NCBI RefSeq assembly: GCF_018219815.1
Contig: NZ_JADMKU010000008.1
Location: 1 to 64,000, forward strand
Direction: 5' to 3'
Length of the DNA: 64,000 bases
From: Thalassovita aquimarina
GTDB taxonomy: Bacteria; Pseudomonadota; Alphaproteobacteria; Rhodobacterales; Rhodobacteraceae
Positions 44,778 through 53,720 of the stretch are shown piece by piece (position 1 is the first letter of the stretch; every line of letters begins with the position of its first letter). The position numbers and the translations under genes are program-made. Under the pieces are notes generated by a model. The model was not told the origin of the DNA. It saw only the letters and a program-made list of their open reading frames with translations, and searched no databases.

Positions 44778-46325
44778 TTATTTAATATCCTGCGCCGCGA
44801 AAAAGCCCGAAGCCGCGCCGGTCCCCGCGCCGGGCCAGCAGGCAGCGCCGATCATCTGAAGGCCATCAATCGGCGTGGAGCGGTCCGCGAATCCGCGCAC
44901 CGGGCGATACAGGAAGTTCTGGTTCAGGTGATGTGAACCGCAGATCTGGTCACCGCCCACGAGATTCGGGTTTTCCGCTTCCAGGTCCAGCGGCGACACG
45001 ACCGTTTTTGCGGCGATCACATTACGGAAGCCCGGGGCCTGTTCTTCTATCAGGTCCAGTGCCCTCTCGGCCATTGCCGCCTTTGCATGTGCCCAGTTTG
45101 TTTCGGATATTTCGCCCTTCGCGTCCCCCTTGATCTCGGCCGGCACCATGCGGACCTGCACCCAGAGCGTATGTTTCCCCGCGGGGGCGCGGGACGGATC
45201 GAACAGGGTTGGCTGGCCAACGACAAGAAGCGGGCTGGCAGGCAGATACCCGGCCGCGGCCTGCGCATAGGTCAGCGACGCGGCATCGATGGAGCGGCCG
45301 ATATGGACATAGGCGAACTTGCCCAAGGCGTCCGCCTTCCACGGCACGGGAGCGTCGAGCGCGAGATGAACCATCATGGTACCGGGCGCATGGCGGAACT
45401 TTTCCAGCCCCCGGTCAAAGCGCGGATCGCCTGAATCCCAGCCGATGAGGCGCAGCAGATGCTTCGGCGCAAGCCCGGCCAGAATAGTTGAAGCCTCGAC
45501 CTTTTCACCGTTCACGACAAGACCGACTGCCCGGCCGTTCCGATGCAGGATTTCGCTGACCTCGGCGTTGCAGGTGACGGTCCCGCCATGCGCCTCGATC
45601 ATTTTCACAAGCGCGCGGGTCGCGACATCGGCACCCCCCTTGCCGATCACCATGCCCATGGCCTGCCCGCCCATCGCCTCGAGGTAGGGAAAGATCGCAC
45701 CGCCCGCGATGTCGGGCGCGAAATCTAGATGCATCCCCCAGGTCGAAAGCGCGGTGTGCAGCCTGGGATCTTCGAAGGTTTCTTCCAGCCAGCTGCGCGG
45801 CGAGGACATCAGGAAACGCGCGATCTCGAGGCTTTTCGCGGTGCCGAGCGCGCGCCATTTCGACCACAGGAACTTCGCCAGCGGCCAGCGTTTCATCGGC
45901 GTGCCGAGCAGACCGCCAACGACGCCGGCCCGTTCGGGGAAGTCTTCCATCAGGGCGCGCCATGTCGCCTTGTCCGCCTCGGACCCGAACGTGGCCAGCG
46001 TTTCGTCCAGATCAGTCGAAACACCGAGGTAATCGCCGGGCTCCATAGCCTGCGCGAAGGGATGGGTGATCGGGACGAACTCCATCCCGTGGCGAGCCAT
46101 TTCTTCCCCGTGCTTCGCCATGAAACCCGATCCGGCGAACATCGACAGATTCATCGCCGCCACGTCGTGACGGAACCCCGGCAGGGTGAGCTCTTCGGTG
46201 CGCACCGCGCCGCCCGGGATCGGGCCGCGCTCGAAAACCTGAACCGGTTTGCCGCGCGCGGCCAGGTCCGCCGCGGCGACCAGCCCGTTGATGCCGGCCC
46301 CGATGATGACGATTGGCTTGGCCAT
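44778..46325 (-). CDS. CrtI/phytoene-dehydrogenase-like FAD oxidoreductase, copy 1
   Basis: A 515-residue flavoprotein: FAD-binding VIIGAGINGLVAAADLAARG with the second glycine set GGAVRTEELTLPG, and the C-terminal FAD motif DGLQMIGAACWPGAGTGAA. It is paralogous to the protein at 50522-52084; both share GxGINxLxA, NLVGGD near the C-terminus and the same length. Carotenoid genes are absent, so a desaturase or isomerase role on another substrate is likely. It starts 3 bases after the iorB-like stop. Confidence 0.85.
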   Translation of the reverse strand: MAKPIVIIGAGINGLVAAADLAARGKPVQVFERGPIPGGAVRTEELTLPGFRHDVAAMNLSMFAGSGFMAKHGEEMARHGMEFVPITHPFAQAMEPGDYLGVSTDLDETLATFGSEADKATWRALMEDFPERAGVVGGLLGTPMKRWPLAKFLWSKWRALGTAKSLEIARFLMSSPRSWLEETFEDPRLHTALSTWGMHLDFAPDIAGGAIFPYLEAMGGQAMGMVIGKGGADVATRALVKMIEAHGGTVTCNAEVSEILHRNGRAVGLVVNGEKVEASTILAGLAPKHLLRLIGWDSGDPRFDRGLEKFRHAPGTMMVHLALDAPVPWKADALGKFAYVHIGRSIDAASLTYAQAAAGYLPASPLLVVGQPTLFDPSRAPAGKHTLWVQVRMVPAEIKGDAKGEISETNWAHAKAAMAERALDLIEEQAPGFRNVIAAKTVVSPLDLEAENPNLVGGDQICGSHHLNQNFLYRPVRGFADRSTPIDGLQMIGAACWPGAGTGAASGFFAAQDIK

Positions 46326-46328
46326 GGC

Positions 46329-47876
46329 TTACCCCGCGAAGCTCTTGACGGTGGCCAGCGCACCGTCGAGTTTCTCGCCCTCGACATCGTCGAGCGCGGC
46401 GGTACGCAACCGGCGCATCCAGTCGGCGGCATCTTCGCGCCCCTTGAGCATGTCGACAGCCCCCATCACCCGGGCGAATTTCGACAGGCCGCGTGCGTGG
46501 GTGTCGGAATAGCCCTTGATCAGGCGGTAATTGGCCAGCAATTCCTCGGCCAGCGCCCGGTCGCTGCCGGCCACCTCAAGCACGGTGGCGAACCACCGAT
46601 CGACATGGGCCATTTCGCTTTCATGGCGCAGCAGACGGCGGCGCATCGGGCGCAGCGACGACACCATCCAGAGCATCAGGAACCCGCGCAGGCTGTCGGT
46701 GCGGATGCGCCGGCCCTTGTCGAACCGCTTGGCATACCAGGCCTCGAAGCCTTTGCGTTTCTGGAACCACTTGCCCAGGCGCTTTGGCAGGGTGGTGGTG
46801 AATTCCTCGTAACGCGGGTGGAAATATTCGGTCAGCATCAGGACCTGATCGTCCTTGACCACGACCTCGTCCTTGACCCGTTCGATACGGCTTGCGCGGG
46901 TCTTGATATCCGCCACCCGCAGGATGTCGTCATAGCACAGCGCGCGGGCGATATACTTCGCCGCCGTGGTGCTCATGTCAAAGGGCGCCGCGTCCAGCGC
47001 GACCACCTTGTCGAGCATGTCGAGATACTGCGCGCCGTATTCGATGTCCTGGTAGTCCACGACCTTCTTCAGGCCAAGCTCGGCCATTTCCTGCACCTCC
47101 GAGGGCAGCGCAGCGAGACGCTTTTCCAGCGCGGCCCATTTGCGTTTCAGCTTTGCGGGCACATGCAGGACGGGGATTGATTTAACCGGGGCCTCCGCCT
47201 CAGGGGCGGGTTTGGCGCCGGTGGCGATGTCGTAGGCTTCACCGAAGGATCGCAGCGAGGCTTCTACGCCACGGCCCGATTTCCGGATAACCTCCTCGTA
47301 GCTTTCGCGCGGGAAAGGCAGCGCACCGGACCCCGCCAAGGCGCCCAGAAGCGACGACGAAATCACCGAACCCGCGTCTTTCGCAACGGTTTCCATGTCG
47401 AAGGCGACGACATGATCGGCAGCGATGCCCATCGCCTCGATCACCTCGGCGCCGTTGGCGCGGCCGTCGCCGGGGACGACCTTTTCTGACACGGCGGGAA
47501 TACGGTGGGTGGAGGCGATCAGCGTCGTGCGCCCCGGCGTCACGAACCCGCGCATGATCGCCCGGCCGCCTTCCATCAGTTCCGACGCCATCAGGATGTC
47601 GACATCGCCCACGGCGGGCGACAGGGCGAATACCGGCTGGCGGCCGGTGTCGCGGCACATCTCGATGTAGTAGATCGTTGCGCCGGTCCGCTGCGCCACG
47701 CCCGCGACCGAGGTGGACTGCGCATTATAACCGTTCGCTTCGGCGACATCGACGATCCAGTTGGTCAGGACACCACCGCCCTGCCCGCCCACGGCGAGCG
47801 CCGCGAGCGTGATGACTTTCTCCCCGTCGGGACCCGGGGAGCGGCGTGCGATAACCGGTTTGGCTTGCATGTTCAT
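46329..47876 (-). CDS. iorB: Indolepyruvate:ferredoxin-oxidoreductase beta-type subunit with long C-terminal extension
   Basis: A 515-residue protein, more than twice the classical IorB length. Residues 20-210 are the 2-oxoacid:ferredoxin oxidoreductase gamma-type domain (VGGQGGGVLTNWIVDVAEAN, SVAGVAQRTGATIYYIEM). The remaining 300 residues form an extension of the DUF6537-like kind seen in aerobic bacteria. With IorA it should oxidatively decarboxylate an aryl pyruvate to its CoA ester. 11 bases separate it from iorA. Confidence 0.85.
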   Translation of the reverse strand: MNMQAKPVIARRSPGPDGEKVITLAALAVGGQGGGVLTNWIVDVAEANGYNAQSTSVAGVAQRTGATIYYIEMCRDTGRQPVFALSPAVGDVDILMASELMEGGRAIMRGFVTPGRTTLIASTHRIPAVSEKVVPGDGRANGAEVIEAMGIAADHVVAFDMETVAKDAGSVISSSLLGALAGSGALPFPRESYEEVIRKSGRGVEASLRSFGEAYDIATGAKPAPEAEAPVKSIPVLHVPAKLKRKWAALEKRLAALPSEVQEMAELGLKKVVDYQDIEYGAQYLDMLDKVVALDAAPFDMSTTAAKYIARALCYDDILRVADIKTRASRIERVKDEVVVKDDQVLMLTEYFHPRYEEFTTTLPKRLGKWFQKRKGFEAWYAKRFDKGRRIRTDSLRGFLMLWMVSSLRPMRRRLLRHESEMAHVDRWFATVLEVAGSDRALAEELLANYRLIKGYSDTHARGLSKFARVMGAVDMLKGREDAADWMRRLRTAALDDVEGEKLDGALATVKSFAG

Positions 47877-47887
47877 GACAATACTCC

Positions 47888-50032
47888 TCAGGCGAAGGCG
47901 ACGCGCTTGGCGTCACGGCGCGATTGCAGCCAGGAAATGATCTTCCGTGCGCGAGAGGCGCGACGTTTTTCCTTTGCCGACGGGTTGGTGACGATTTCGG
48001 CCTGGTAGAAGGACGGGCACAGGACGGCGGCATCGGCAACCTCGCCGCAGTTGCCGCAGCCGACACAGGTCTGGTCGATGGCGGCGACCGGATCGTCGCG
48101 TAACGGATCGCCGGTATCCTTGACCGACAGCGACGGGCAGCCCGACAGGCGCATGCAGGCGTGATCGCCGGTGCAGACATCTTCGTCCACGCCGAAGCGG
48201 GGGCGGACGACGCGTTTGCCGTCTTTCGCGGCCTTGGCCGTTTGCGGTTTCACCCGGCGCTGCTTGTTCAGCATGCATTCCGACGACGCGACGATGACCT
48301 TGGGGCCTTCTTCCTCGGTGGTCAGCGCTTCTTTAAGCGTGTCGCGCATCTTGGTGACGTCATAGGTGCGGTCGATCTGGCGCACCCACTTGACGCCCAT
48401 GCCCTTGACCGCGTCGACGATGGAATTCTGCGTCTGCTTGGTCTTGTTGAAGGCGCGCGACGACAGGATGTCCTGACCGCCGGTCGCCGAGGAATAGAAA
48501 TTGTCGACGATGATGATCACGTTGTCCGACTTGTTGAACACCGCGTTGCCGATCGAGCTGGTCAACCCGTTGTGCCAGAACCCGCCATCGCCCACGAAGG
48601 AAATCGAGCGACGGCCCTTCTTGTCCTCGTTATGAAACGCGGCGGCCGAGGCCGGACCAAGACCGTAGCCCATGGTCGTCGCCCCCAAATCGAAGGGCGG
48701 CATGATCGAAAACAGGTGACACCCGATATCCGACGAAATGTGGTGCGGCCCCAGTTCTTCCTCGACCAGCTTGGTCGCGGCGAAGATCGGGCGCTCCGGG
48801 CAGCCGGTGCAGAACCCCGGCGGGCGGGCCGGCAGGGTTTTCGACAGGTCCGGGATCGCGACGGGTTCTTCGTTGGTGGCGACCTTCTGAACCGGCAGCA
48901 TCGCCGGCGCATGTTCGGCCAGGAAGGCGCCGATCCCGTCCACCATCACCTGGCCTGTATATTCGCCGCCCATCGGCAGCATGCCCTTGCCTTCGAGCTT
49001 GGTGGTCTTGCCCGCCTTGTACAGCATATGGGCGACCTGCTGTTCGATGTAATTGGGCTGACCTTCCTCGACGATCAGGACCGCGTCCTTGCCCTCGCAG
49101 AATTCCATGATCTGGCTGTCGACCAGCGGGTAGACGCAGTTCAGCACCAGTATGTCCAGTTCGGTATCGCCGTAAAGGTCGGCGATCCCAAGCCGGTTCA
49201 GCGCCCGGATCACGGTGTTGTAGGTGCCGCCCTGCAGGATCACGCCGACCTTGCCCGACGGGTTGCCGAAGCGTTCGTTGATGCCCTTTTCGAGGATGTA
49301 ATTCTGCGCCGCTGGCAGGCGCTTGGTCAGCTTTTCCTCTTCGTGCAGATAGGTCGCCGGGGGCAGCACGATCCGGTCCAGTTTCCGCTTCGGGTTTTCC
49401 AGCGCGTCGGACACGGTCATTTCGGGACGTTTGTTGTCCTTGGCGGTGAAATGGCCGTGGACGTGACAGGACCGGATGCCGACCTGCAGCATCACCGGCG
49501 TGTTCGACACCTCGGACAGTTCGAACCCGTCGCCCACCGCCTTGACGATCGAGGGCAGGTTCGGCCGCGGGTCCAGCATCCAGACCTGCGATTTCATCGC
49601 GAAGGCATAGGTGCGCTCCTGCATGATCGAGGACCCTTCACCGTAATCTTCGCCGACGATGATCAGCGCGCCGCCCGTCACCCCGCCCGAAGCCAGGTTC
49701 GACAGCGCGTCCGATGCCACGTTGGTGCCAACGACGGATTTGTAGGTCACCGCGCCCCGGATCGGATAATGGACCGAGGCCGCCAGCATCGCCGTGGCGG
49801 TCGCTTCCGACGCCGAGGCTTCGAAATGCACGCCCAGTTCGCCGAGGATTTCCTGCGCATCGGCCAACACGTCCATCAGGTGCGAAATCGGCGAGCCCTG
49901 GTAGCCGCCGACATAGCCGACGCCGTTTTCCAAAAGGGCCTTGGTGATGCCGAGAATGCCCTCACCGGTGAAGGTCTTGCCTTCTCCCTGCTTGAGTTTC
50001 TGGACTTCCTTGGCGAAGGATCTTTCGGCCAT
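47888..50032 (-). CDS. iorA: Indolepyruvate:ferredoxin-oxidoreductase alpha-type subunit
   Basis: A 714-residue TPP and Fe-S enzyme. The TPP motif reads GDGGFWHNGLTSSIGN then IVDNFYSSATGG near residue 460. FCTGCPERPIF near 390 is the IorA-type CxGCPxRP. The C-terminus carries two cysteine groups for 4Fe-4S clusters: CTGDHACMRLSGCPSL and CVGCGNCGEVADAAVLCPSF. The start ATG at 50032 (MAERSFAKEV) gives the normal N-terminus. It makes aryl-acetyl-CoA from aryl pyruvates in known cases (indolepyruvate, phenylpyruvate); here substrate is unproven. The electron acceptor in an aerobe is unclear; the flanking flavoproteins are candidates. Confidence 0.9.
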   Translation of the reverse strand: MAERSFAKEVQKLKQGEGKTFTGEGILGITKALLENGVGYVGGYQGSPISHLMDVLADAQEILGELGVHFEASASEATATAMLAASVHYPIRGAVTYKSVVGTNVASDALSNLASGGVTGGALIIVGEDYGEGSSIMQERTYAFAMKSQVWMLDPRPNLPSIVKAVGDGFELSEVSNTPVMLQVGIRSCHVHGHFTAKDNKRPEMTVSDALENPKRKLDRIVLPPATYLHEEEKLTKRLPAAQNYILEKGINERFGNPSGKVGVILQGGTYNTVIRALNRLGIADLYGDTELDILVLNCVYPLVDSQIMEFCEGKDAVLIVEEGQPNYIEQQVAHMLYKAGKTTKLEGKGMLPMGGEYTGQVMVDGIGAFLAEHAPAMLPVQKVATNEEPVAIPDLSKTLPARPPGFCTGCPERPIFAATKLVEEELGPHHISSDIGCHLFSIMPPFDLGATTMGYGLGPASAAAFHNEDKKGRRSISFVGDGGFWHNGLTSSIGNAVFNKSDNVIIIVDNFYSSATGGQDILSSRAFNKTKQTQNSIVDAVKGMGVKWVRQIDRTYDVTKMRDTLKEALTTEEEGPKVIVASSECMLNKQRRVKPQTAKAAKDGKRVVRPRFGVDEDVCTGDHACMRLSGCPSLSVKDTGDPLRDDPVAAIDQTCVGCGNCGEVADAAVLCPSFYQAEIVTNPSAKEKRRASRARKIISWLQSRRDAKRVAFA

Positions 50033-50078
50033 GGGTGGTCTCCTAGTTTTTTGTGCGGTGCCCGTCGTCGAAGGGGGC

Positions 50079-50525
50079 TTAAAAATCGTGTTTGCGGATG
50101 TCGTAGAAAATCCGCAGCAGCAGGCTGTTGAACGTGAGCCGTTCTTCATCGCTCAGCGAATCAAGCATCGTTTCACGCATCGTCAGCATCGCGGGCCATG
50201 CCGCCTGATAGGCTGCACGGCCTGCATCGGTCAGGCTGATCTGACGAAAACGGCTGTCATCGTCCTGCGCTTCGCGCCGGATCAGCCCGGCCTTTTCCAT
50301 AGTGACCAGCGTACGCGACAGCGTGGATTGCTTGATCACCGTCTGGACCGACAATTCATTGATCGTGCAGGGGCCGCTTTCGTGCAGCACGGCAAGCGCG
50401 CGCATCTGGGCGACGGAAACGCCAACCTCTTTCAGCGCCGATTCCACCCCCTTGTTGTACCGCGCCATGATGCGGTTCATCAGGTAAGGGGTGAATTCCT
50501 GCAGATCGTCTGACCGATCGCTCAT
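50079..50525 (-). CDS. MarR family transcriptional regulator
   Basis: A 148-residue winged-helix protein starting MSDRSDDLQEF. The recognition region reads VIKQSTLSRTLVTMEKAGL and the wing RREAQDDDSRFRQISLT. The start overlaps the stop of the CrtI-like gene at 50522 by 4 bases, and iorA follows after 46 bases, so it is embedded in the operon it probably controls. The 9-bp inverted repeat at 52915-52939 is its likely target. Confidence 0.9.
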   Translation of the reverse strand: MSDRSDDLQEFTPYLMNRIMARYNKGVESALKEVGVSVAQMRALAVLHESGPCTINELSVQTVIKQSTLSRTLVTMEKAGLIRREAQDDDSRFRQISLTDAGRAAYQAAWPAMLTMRETMLDSLSDEERLTFNSLLLRIFYDIRKHDF

Positions 50526-52084
50526 GCGCCCAGTTCCTTGGCGGTCAGGAACCCCGATCCCCCCGACAGGCCCGGCCCCGGATGGGTGGAGGCGCCGATG
50601 TGATACAGCCCCTTGATGCCGGTGTCGTGGCGGTTGGTGTCGGCGAAGGGTCGCCACAGGAAGAACTGTTCCAGCGAACAGGCCCCGCCATAGGGATCGC
50701 CGCCGACAAGGTTCATGTTGTAGCCTTCCAGATCCGCCGGAGAGATGGCCCGACGGGTCACGACGTTTTCCCTGAACCCGTCGATATGGGCGGCAAGGAT
50801 ATCCTCGATGCGGTCGGCATAGGCTTCGCGCAGGGTCTCGGTCCACTGCCCGTCCTCGGGCACCTCGATTTCGCCCTTAGCGTCGCCTTTGACGAAACGC
50901 GGGGCTTCGGGCATCTGCAGCCACAGCACCGATTGGCCTTCGGGTGCGCGCGACGGATCGGCGGCGGTGGGTTGTCCGACACAGATCGTCGGCACTTCGG
51001 GAAGCAATCCGCGCTCGGCTTCGTTGCCAGCTTTCGACACGCCGTCCAGACCCGGGGTGATGTGCAGCAGCTGAACCTCACCCAGCCCGTCGGATTTCCA
51101 TTTCACCGGTCCGTTGAGCAGGTAATGAAGCTGGAAGTTGCCCTTGCCATAACGGTACTTGCGCAGGTCGTCCTTGCGTTCGGGCGCGGGGGCCAATTTG
51201 CCGTAAAGCTGGTTCGGCGTGACCGAGGCCAGGACCTTGCCCGCTTTCACCTGCTCGCCGCCCGCCAGCTTCAGACCCGTCGCGCGGCCGCCGGAAATCG
51301 TGATTTCGGAGATTTCGGCATTGGTCCGGACGGTGCCGCCGTTTTCTTCGATGATGGCGATCAGGCCGCGCACCATGTTGGCGGTGCCGCCCTTGACCAC
51401 CGGCGCGCCGGCGACTTCGAGCGCAAATCCGATCACCTGCCCCATCTGGCCGGAAAACGACGCCTCGGGGCCAAGCCCCGCATGCAGGCACCACGGCGCC
51501 CAGAGCGCCCGGTTCAGGTCGCTTTCGAACGAGGTTTCGAGCCAGCCGCGCATCGATTGCAGGGCCCCGCCCATGGTCGTCGCCAGCCCGCGGGGCTTGC
51601 GTTTCCAGGTTTCCTTGGCGAGCAGCTTCGCGGTGGATTTCGACCACGGATCGCCGCCCATCAGGCCGAACAACAGATCGGCATCGGCCGCGAAGGCATC
51701 GAGATCGGCGGCCAGCTGCCCGCCGTCGCCGGGATGTCCGGCATCGAAGGCCGCGACATTGGCCGCGCGATCCATCTTGTAGGTCAGCGCCCGGCCATCA
51801 GGCAGCAACACGCCGGTCGGCGTGTCGGTGGCGCAAAACTCGACACCGTGCCGCGCGAGGTCCGCGCCCAGAACGGCATGCGCCGCCCCGGTCACCCAGA
51901 GAACGAACGTGGTGGCGAGGGGGTCGTAAGTGACCCCCTCGGCCAGGGTTTCAGAGCGCATGCAGCCCCCGGCCACCGCTTCGCGCTCGAAAAGCGCGAC
52001 CCGTTTACCGGATTTGGCAAGCATCGCGCCAGCGGTCAGGGCGTTGATGCCGCTGCCGATGATGGCGATTTCGGGGGCTGACAT
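50522..52084 (-). CDS. CrtI/phytoene-dehydrogenase-like FAD oxidoreductase, copy 2
   Basis: A 520-residue flavoprotein: AIIGSGINALTAGAMLAKSG with GGCMRSETLAEG and C-terminal GLYHIGASTHPGPGLSGGSG. It resembles the 44778-46325 protein along its length, suggesting an old duplication and perhaps a two-protein enzyme. It starts 12 bases after the cyclase-family gene. Likely substrate is an intermediate of the IorAB pathway; function unknown. Confidence 0.85.
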   Translation of the reverse strand: MSAPEIAIIGSGINALTAGAMLAKSGKRVALFEREAVAGGCMRSETLAEGVTYDPLATTFVLWVTGAAHAVLGADLARHGVEFCATDTPTGVLLPDGRALTYKMDRAANVAAFDAGHPGDGGQLAADLDAFAADADLLFGLMGGDPWSKSTAKLLAKETWKRKPRGLATTMGGALQSMRGWLETSFESDLNRALWAPWCLHAGLGPEASFSGQMGQVIGFALEVAGAPVVKGGTANMVRGLIAIIEENGGTVRTNAEISEITISGGRATGLKLAGGEQVKAGKVLASVTPNQLYGKLAPAPERKDDLRKYRYGKGNFQLHYLLNGPVKWKSDGLGEVQLLHITPGLDGVSKAGNEAERGLLPEVPTICVGQPTAADPSRAPEGQSVLWLQMPEAPRFVKGDAKGEIEVPEDGQWTETLREAYADRIEDILAAHIDGFRENVVTRRAISPADLEGYNMNLVGGDPYGGACSLEQFFLWRPFADTNRHDTGIKGLYHIGASTHPGPGLSGGSGFLTAKELGA

Positions 52085-52096
52085 GAGCCGATCCTC

Positions 52097-52885
52097 TTAC
52101 GCGGAAACCAGAGCCAAGGCACGGACCGGCGAACCGGTGCCGTTCTCGATCTTCAGCGGCGCGGTGACGAAGATCGCGCCTTTCGGCGGCAGCTTGTCGA
52201 GGTTGGTCAGCGAGGCCAGACCGTAGCGGTTATGCTTGTGCAGCAGGTTGTGCGCCGGGAACGGCGGTTCGAATCCCGCGGCTGCGCCCGCGTCGGTACC
52301 GATGCACTGCGTCCCCCAGCCGAGGGCTTTCTTGTCCATCAGGTACTGGATGCAGCCGGCGTCGGGTCCGGGGGTGTGCGGGCCGGTTTCGTCGGCATTG
52401 AGGAACTTGTCCTCGTCATCGTTATACTGGTCCCAATCGGTGCGCATCAGCACCCATTCGCCTTCCTTGATCTCGCCATGTTCCTTTTCCCAGGCGATCA
52501 CGTCTTCCTTGGTCAGCAGGAAATCGGGATCGGCGGCGGCTTCTTTCGAACAGTCGATGACGTTGGCCGGGGCGACGAAATACTGCGGGTTGATCGTGTC
52601 GACGGCGCCGTCGGGGAAATCCTTGCCGGTGATCCAGTGGTGCGGCGCGTCATAATGCGTGCCGGAATGTTCGCCGAGCTTGAGCCAGTTCCACGCCCAG
52701 AACGGACCGCGGTCGCCATATTCGGAAATCTTGTGAATCTCGATCGGCGGAGTGTCGTCGGCAAGCTCCGGCGGCAGCTTCAGAAGCGGGGTTTTCGGAC
52801 CGAGCACGGCGGCGCAGTCAATCACCTTGATGGAGCCGTCAAGCAGGCCGGTCGCAAGCTGGGCAAGGGTTTCCTGTGAAGTCAT
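52097..52885 (-). CDS. Cyclase-family metal hydrolase (isatin hydrolase / kynurenine formamidase-like)
   Basis: A 262-residue PF04199-type enzyme. The metal motif reads GEHSGTHYDAPHHW near residues 71-84, with later GTDAGAA and FPAHNLLHKHNRYGL. Such enzymes open N-formylkynurenine, isatin or lactam-like rings. ATG at 52885 is preceded by GGGAGAC. It heads the operon that runs through CrtI-2, MarR, IorA, IorB and CrtI-1. In indole-degrading bacteria a protein of this superfamily forms anthranilate from 3-hydroxyindolin-2-one, which fits the indole oxygenase genes at 61-63 kb, though a kynurenine or other role is possible. Confidence 0.85.
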   Translation of the reverse strand: MTSQETLAQLATGLLDGSIKVIDCAAVLGPKTPLLKLPPELADDTPPIEIHKISEYGDRGPFWAWNWLKLGEHSGTHYDAPHHWITGKDFPDGAVDTINPQYFVAPANVIDCSKEAAADPDFLLTKEDVIAWEKEHGEIKEGEWVLMRTDWDQYNDDEDKFLNADETGPHTPGPDAGCIQYLMDKKALGWGTQCIGTDAGAAAGFEPPFPAHNLLHKHNRYGLASLTNLDKLPPKGAIFVTAPLKIENGTGSPVRALALVSA

Positions 52886-53235
52886 GATTGTCTCCCTGTA
52901 GAGGCTAGAGTGTGTTTGCATATTTTTAGTATATGCAAATGCATGTAGTTATTTTCTTCAAGAACAAAATTCATTTCTGTGCAATTTTTTTCATATTCCG
53001 CCACCGGAAGATGGGACCAAAGCTGCCTTCAGACAGGGAAATACGCCCAATTTTAGAGATATTGGCAGATATGCGAAAAACCGAAGCAGTTTTCCGAAAG
53101 CCGCCCCTCGGAAGTCGATTTTCCGCGAATCCGACGAATCAAACACAAAATGCTTGAGGTTTAAAATATTTGATGGCAATCTGCCGTCGTTCCCGGTTCC
53201 TAACCGACAACCATTCCATGAGGGAGGTATTCCAC
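52886..53235. other. 350-bp divergent intergenic region
   Basis: A/T-rich spacer between the leftward cyclase operon and the rightward cupin operon. It contains the inverted repeat at 52915-52939; the rest shows no gene and no other clear motif apart from a GAGGGAGG ribosome site for the cupin at its right end. Confidence 0.6.
52915..52939. promoter_or_regulatory. 9-bp perfect inverted repeat, probable MarR operator
   Basis: TTTGCATAT (52915-52923), 7-base spacer, ATATGCAAA (52931-52939). It lies 30-54 bases upstream of the cyclase start, a typical place for a repressor site overlapping a promoter. The size and A/T-rich arms fit MarR dimers; the nearest candidate protein is at 50079-50525. 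Confidence 0.6.
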
Positions 53236-53661
53236 ATGAGCGAGAAAGTCGTTCCCGTCATCACCCGCGCAGGCGAGCTTGATGAATCCACGCTGCAATC
53301 CGGCGAATGCGTTCGCAAATCCGGCGTCAGCCCGCAGCACACCCCGGCCACCAAAATCTGGTTCGGCCGCGTCACCAACGAACCCGGCCACCGTTCGCCG
53401 CCGCACCACCATGAGGAATGCGAAACCGGCGGTTATGTCCTCAAGGGGCACGGCCGGATCTACTTCGGCGATGACTACAAGGAATATGTCGACATGTACG
53501 AAGGCGATTTCGTCTTCGTTCCGCCCTACATGCCGCATATCGAGGTCAACATGAGCACGACCGAAGAACTGGTCTGGCTGACCTGCCGGACGCCGGACAA
53601 CCTGGTGACCAACCTGCCCGACGTGCCCGACGAAGCTCTCGAAGGCTATCGCCGCGCGTAA
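53236..53661 (+). CDS. Small cupin-domain protein
   Basis: A 141-residue single-cupin protein. Metal motif 1 is visible as SPPHHHEECETGGYVLKGHG (His, His, Glu) and motif 2 as GDFVFVPPYMPHIEVN. It begins MSEKVVPVI after a strong GAGGGAGG site. Too short for gentisate dioxygenase. It could be an oxygenase, isomerase or binding protein. First gene of the cupin-FAH-SDR operon, divergent from the cyclase operon. Confidence 0.85.
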   Translation: MSEKVVPVITRAGELDESTLQSGECVRKSGVSPQHTPATKIWFGRVTNEPGHRSPPHHHEECETGGYVLKGHGRIYFGDDYKEYVDMYEGDFVFVPPYMPHIEVNMSTTEELVWLTCRTPDNLVTNLPDVPDEALEGYRRA

Positions 53662-53675
53662 CTTCTGAAGACCCC

Positions 53676-53701
53676 GCCCCCGCTGCCCAGGCCGCGGGGG
53701 C
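53676..53701 (+). other. Intercistronic stem-loop after the cupin gene
   Basis: GCCCCCGC (53676-53683) pairs with GCGGGGGC (53694-53701), with a 10-base loop and no T run. Likely mRNA-stabilising or differential-expression element. Confidence 0.45.
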
Positions 53702-53720
53702 ATCCCTGAAAGGACGTTTC

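Noticed and set aside
48161-50131. 656-codon open frame on the plus strand
   Set aside because: It lies antisense to iorA, which has unmistakable TPP and Fe-S motifs. Long antisense frames are expected at this GC content.
44778-52084. Carotenoid biosynthesis cluster
   Set aside because: Only CrtI-like flavoproteins are present; no phytoene synthase, cyclase of the CrtY type or geranylgeranyl synthase is near.
53236-53661. Gentisate or 3-hydroxyanthranilate dioxygenase
   Set aside because: The protein is a 141-residue single cupin, too short for gentisate dioxygenase and without the C-terminal features of 3-hydroxyanthranilate dioxygenase.
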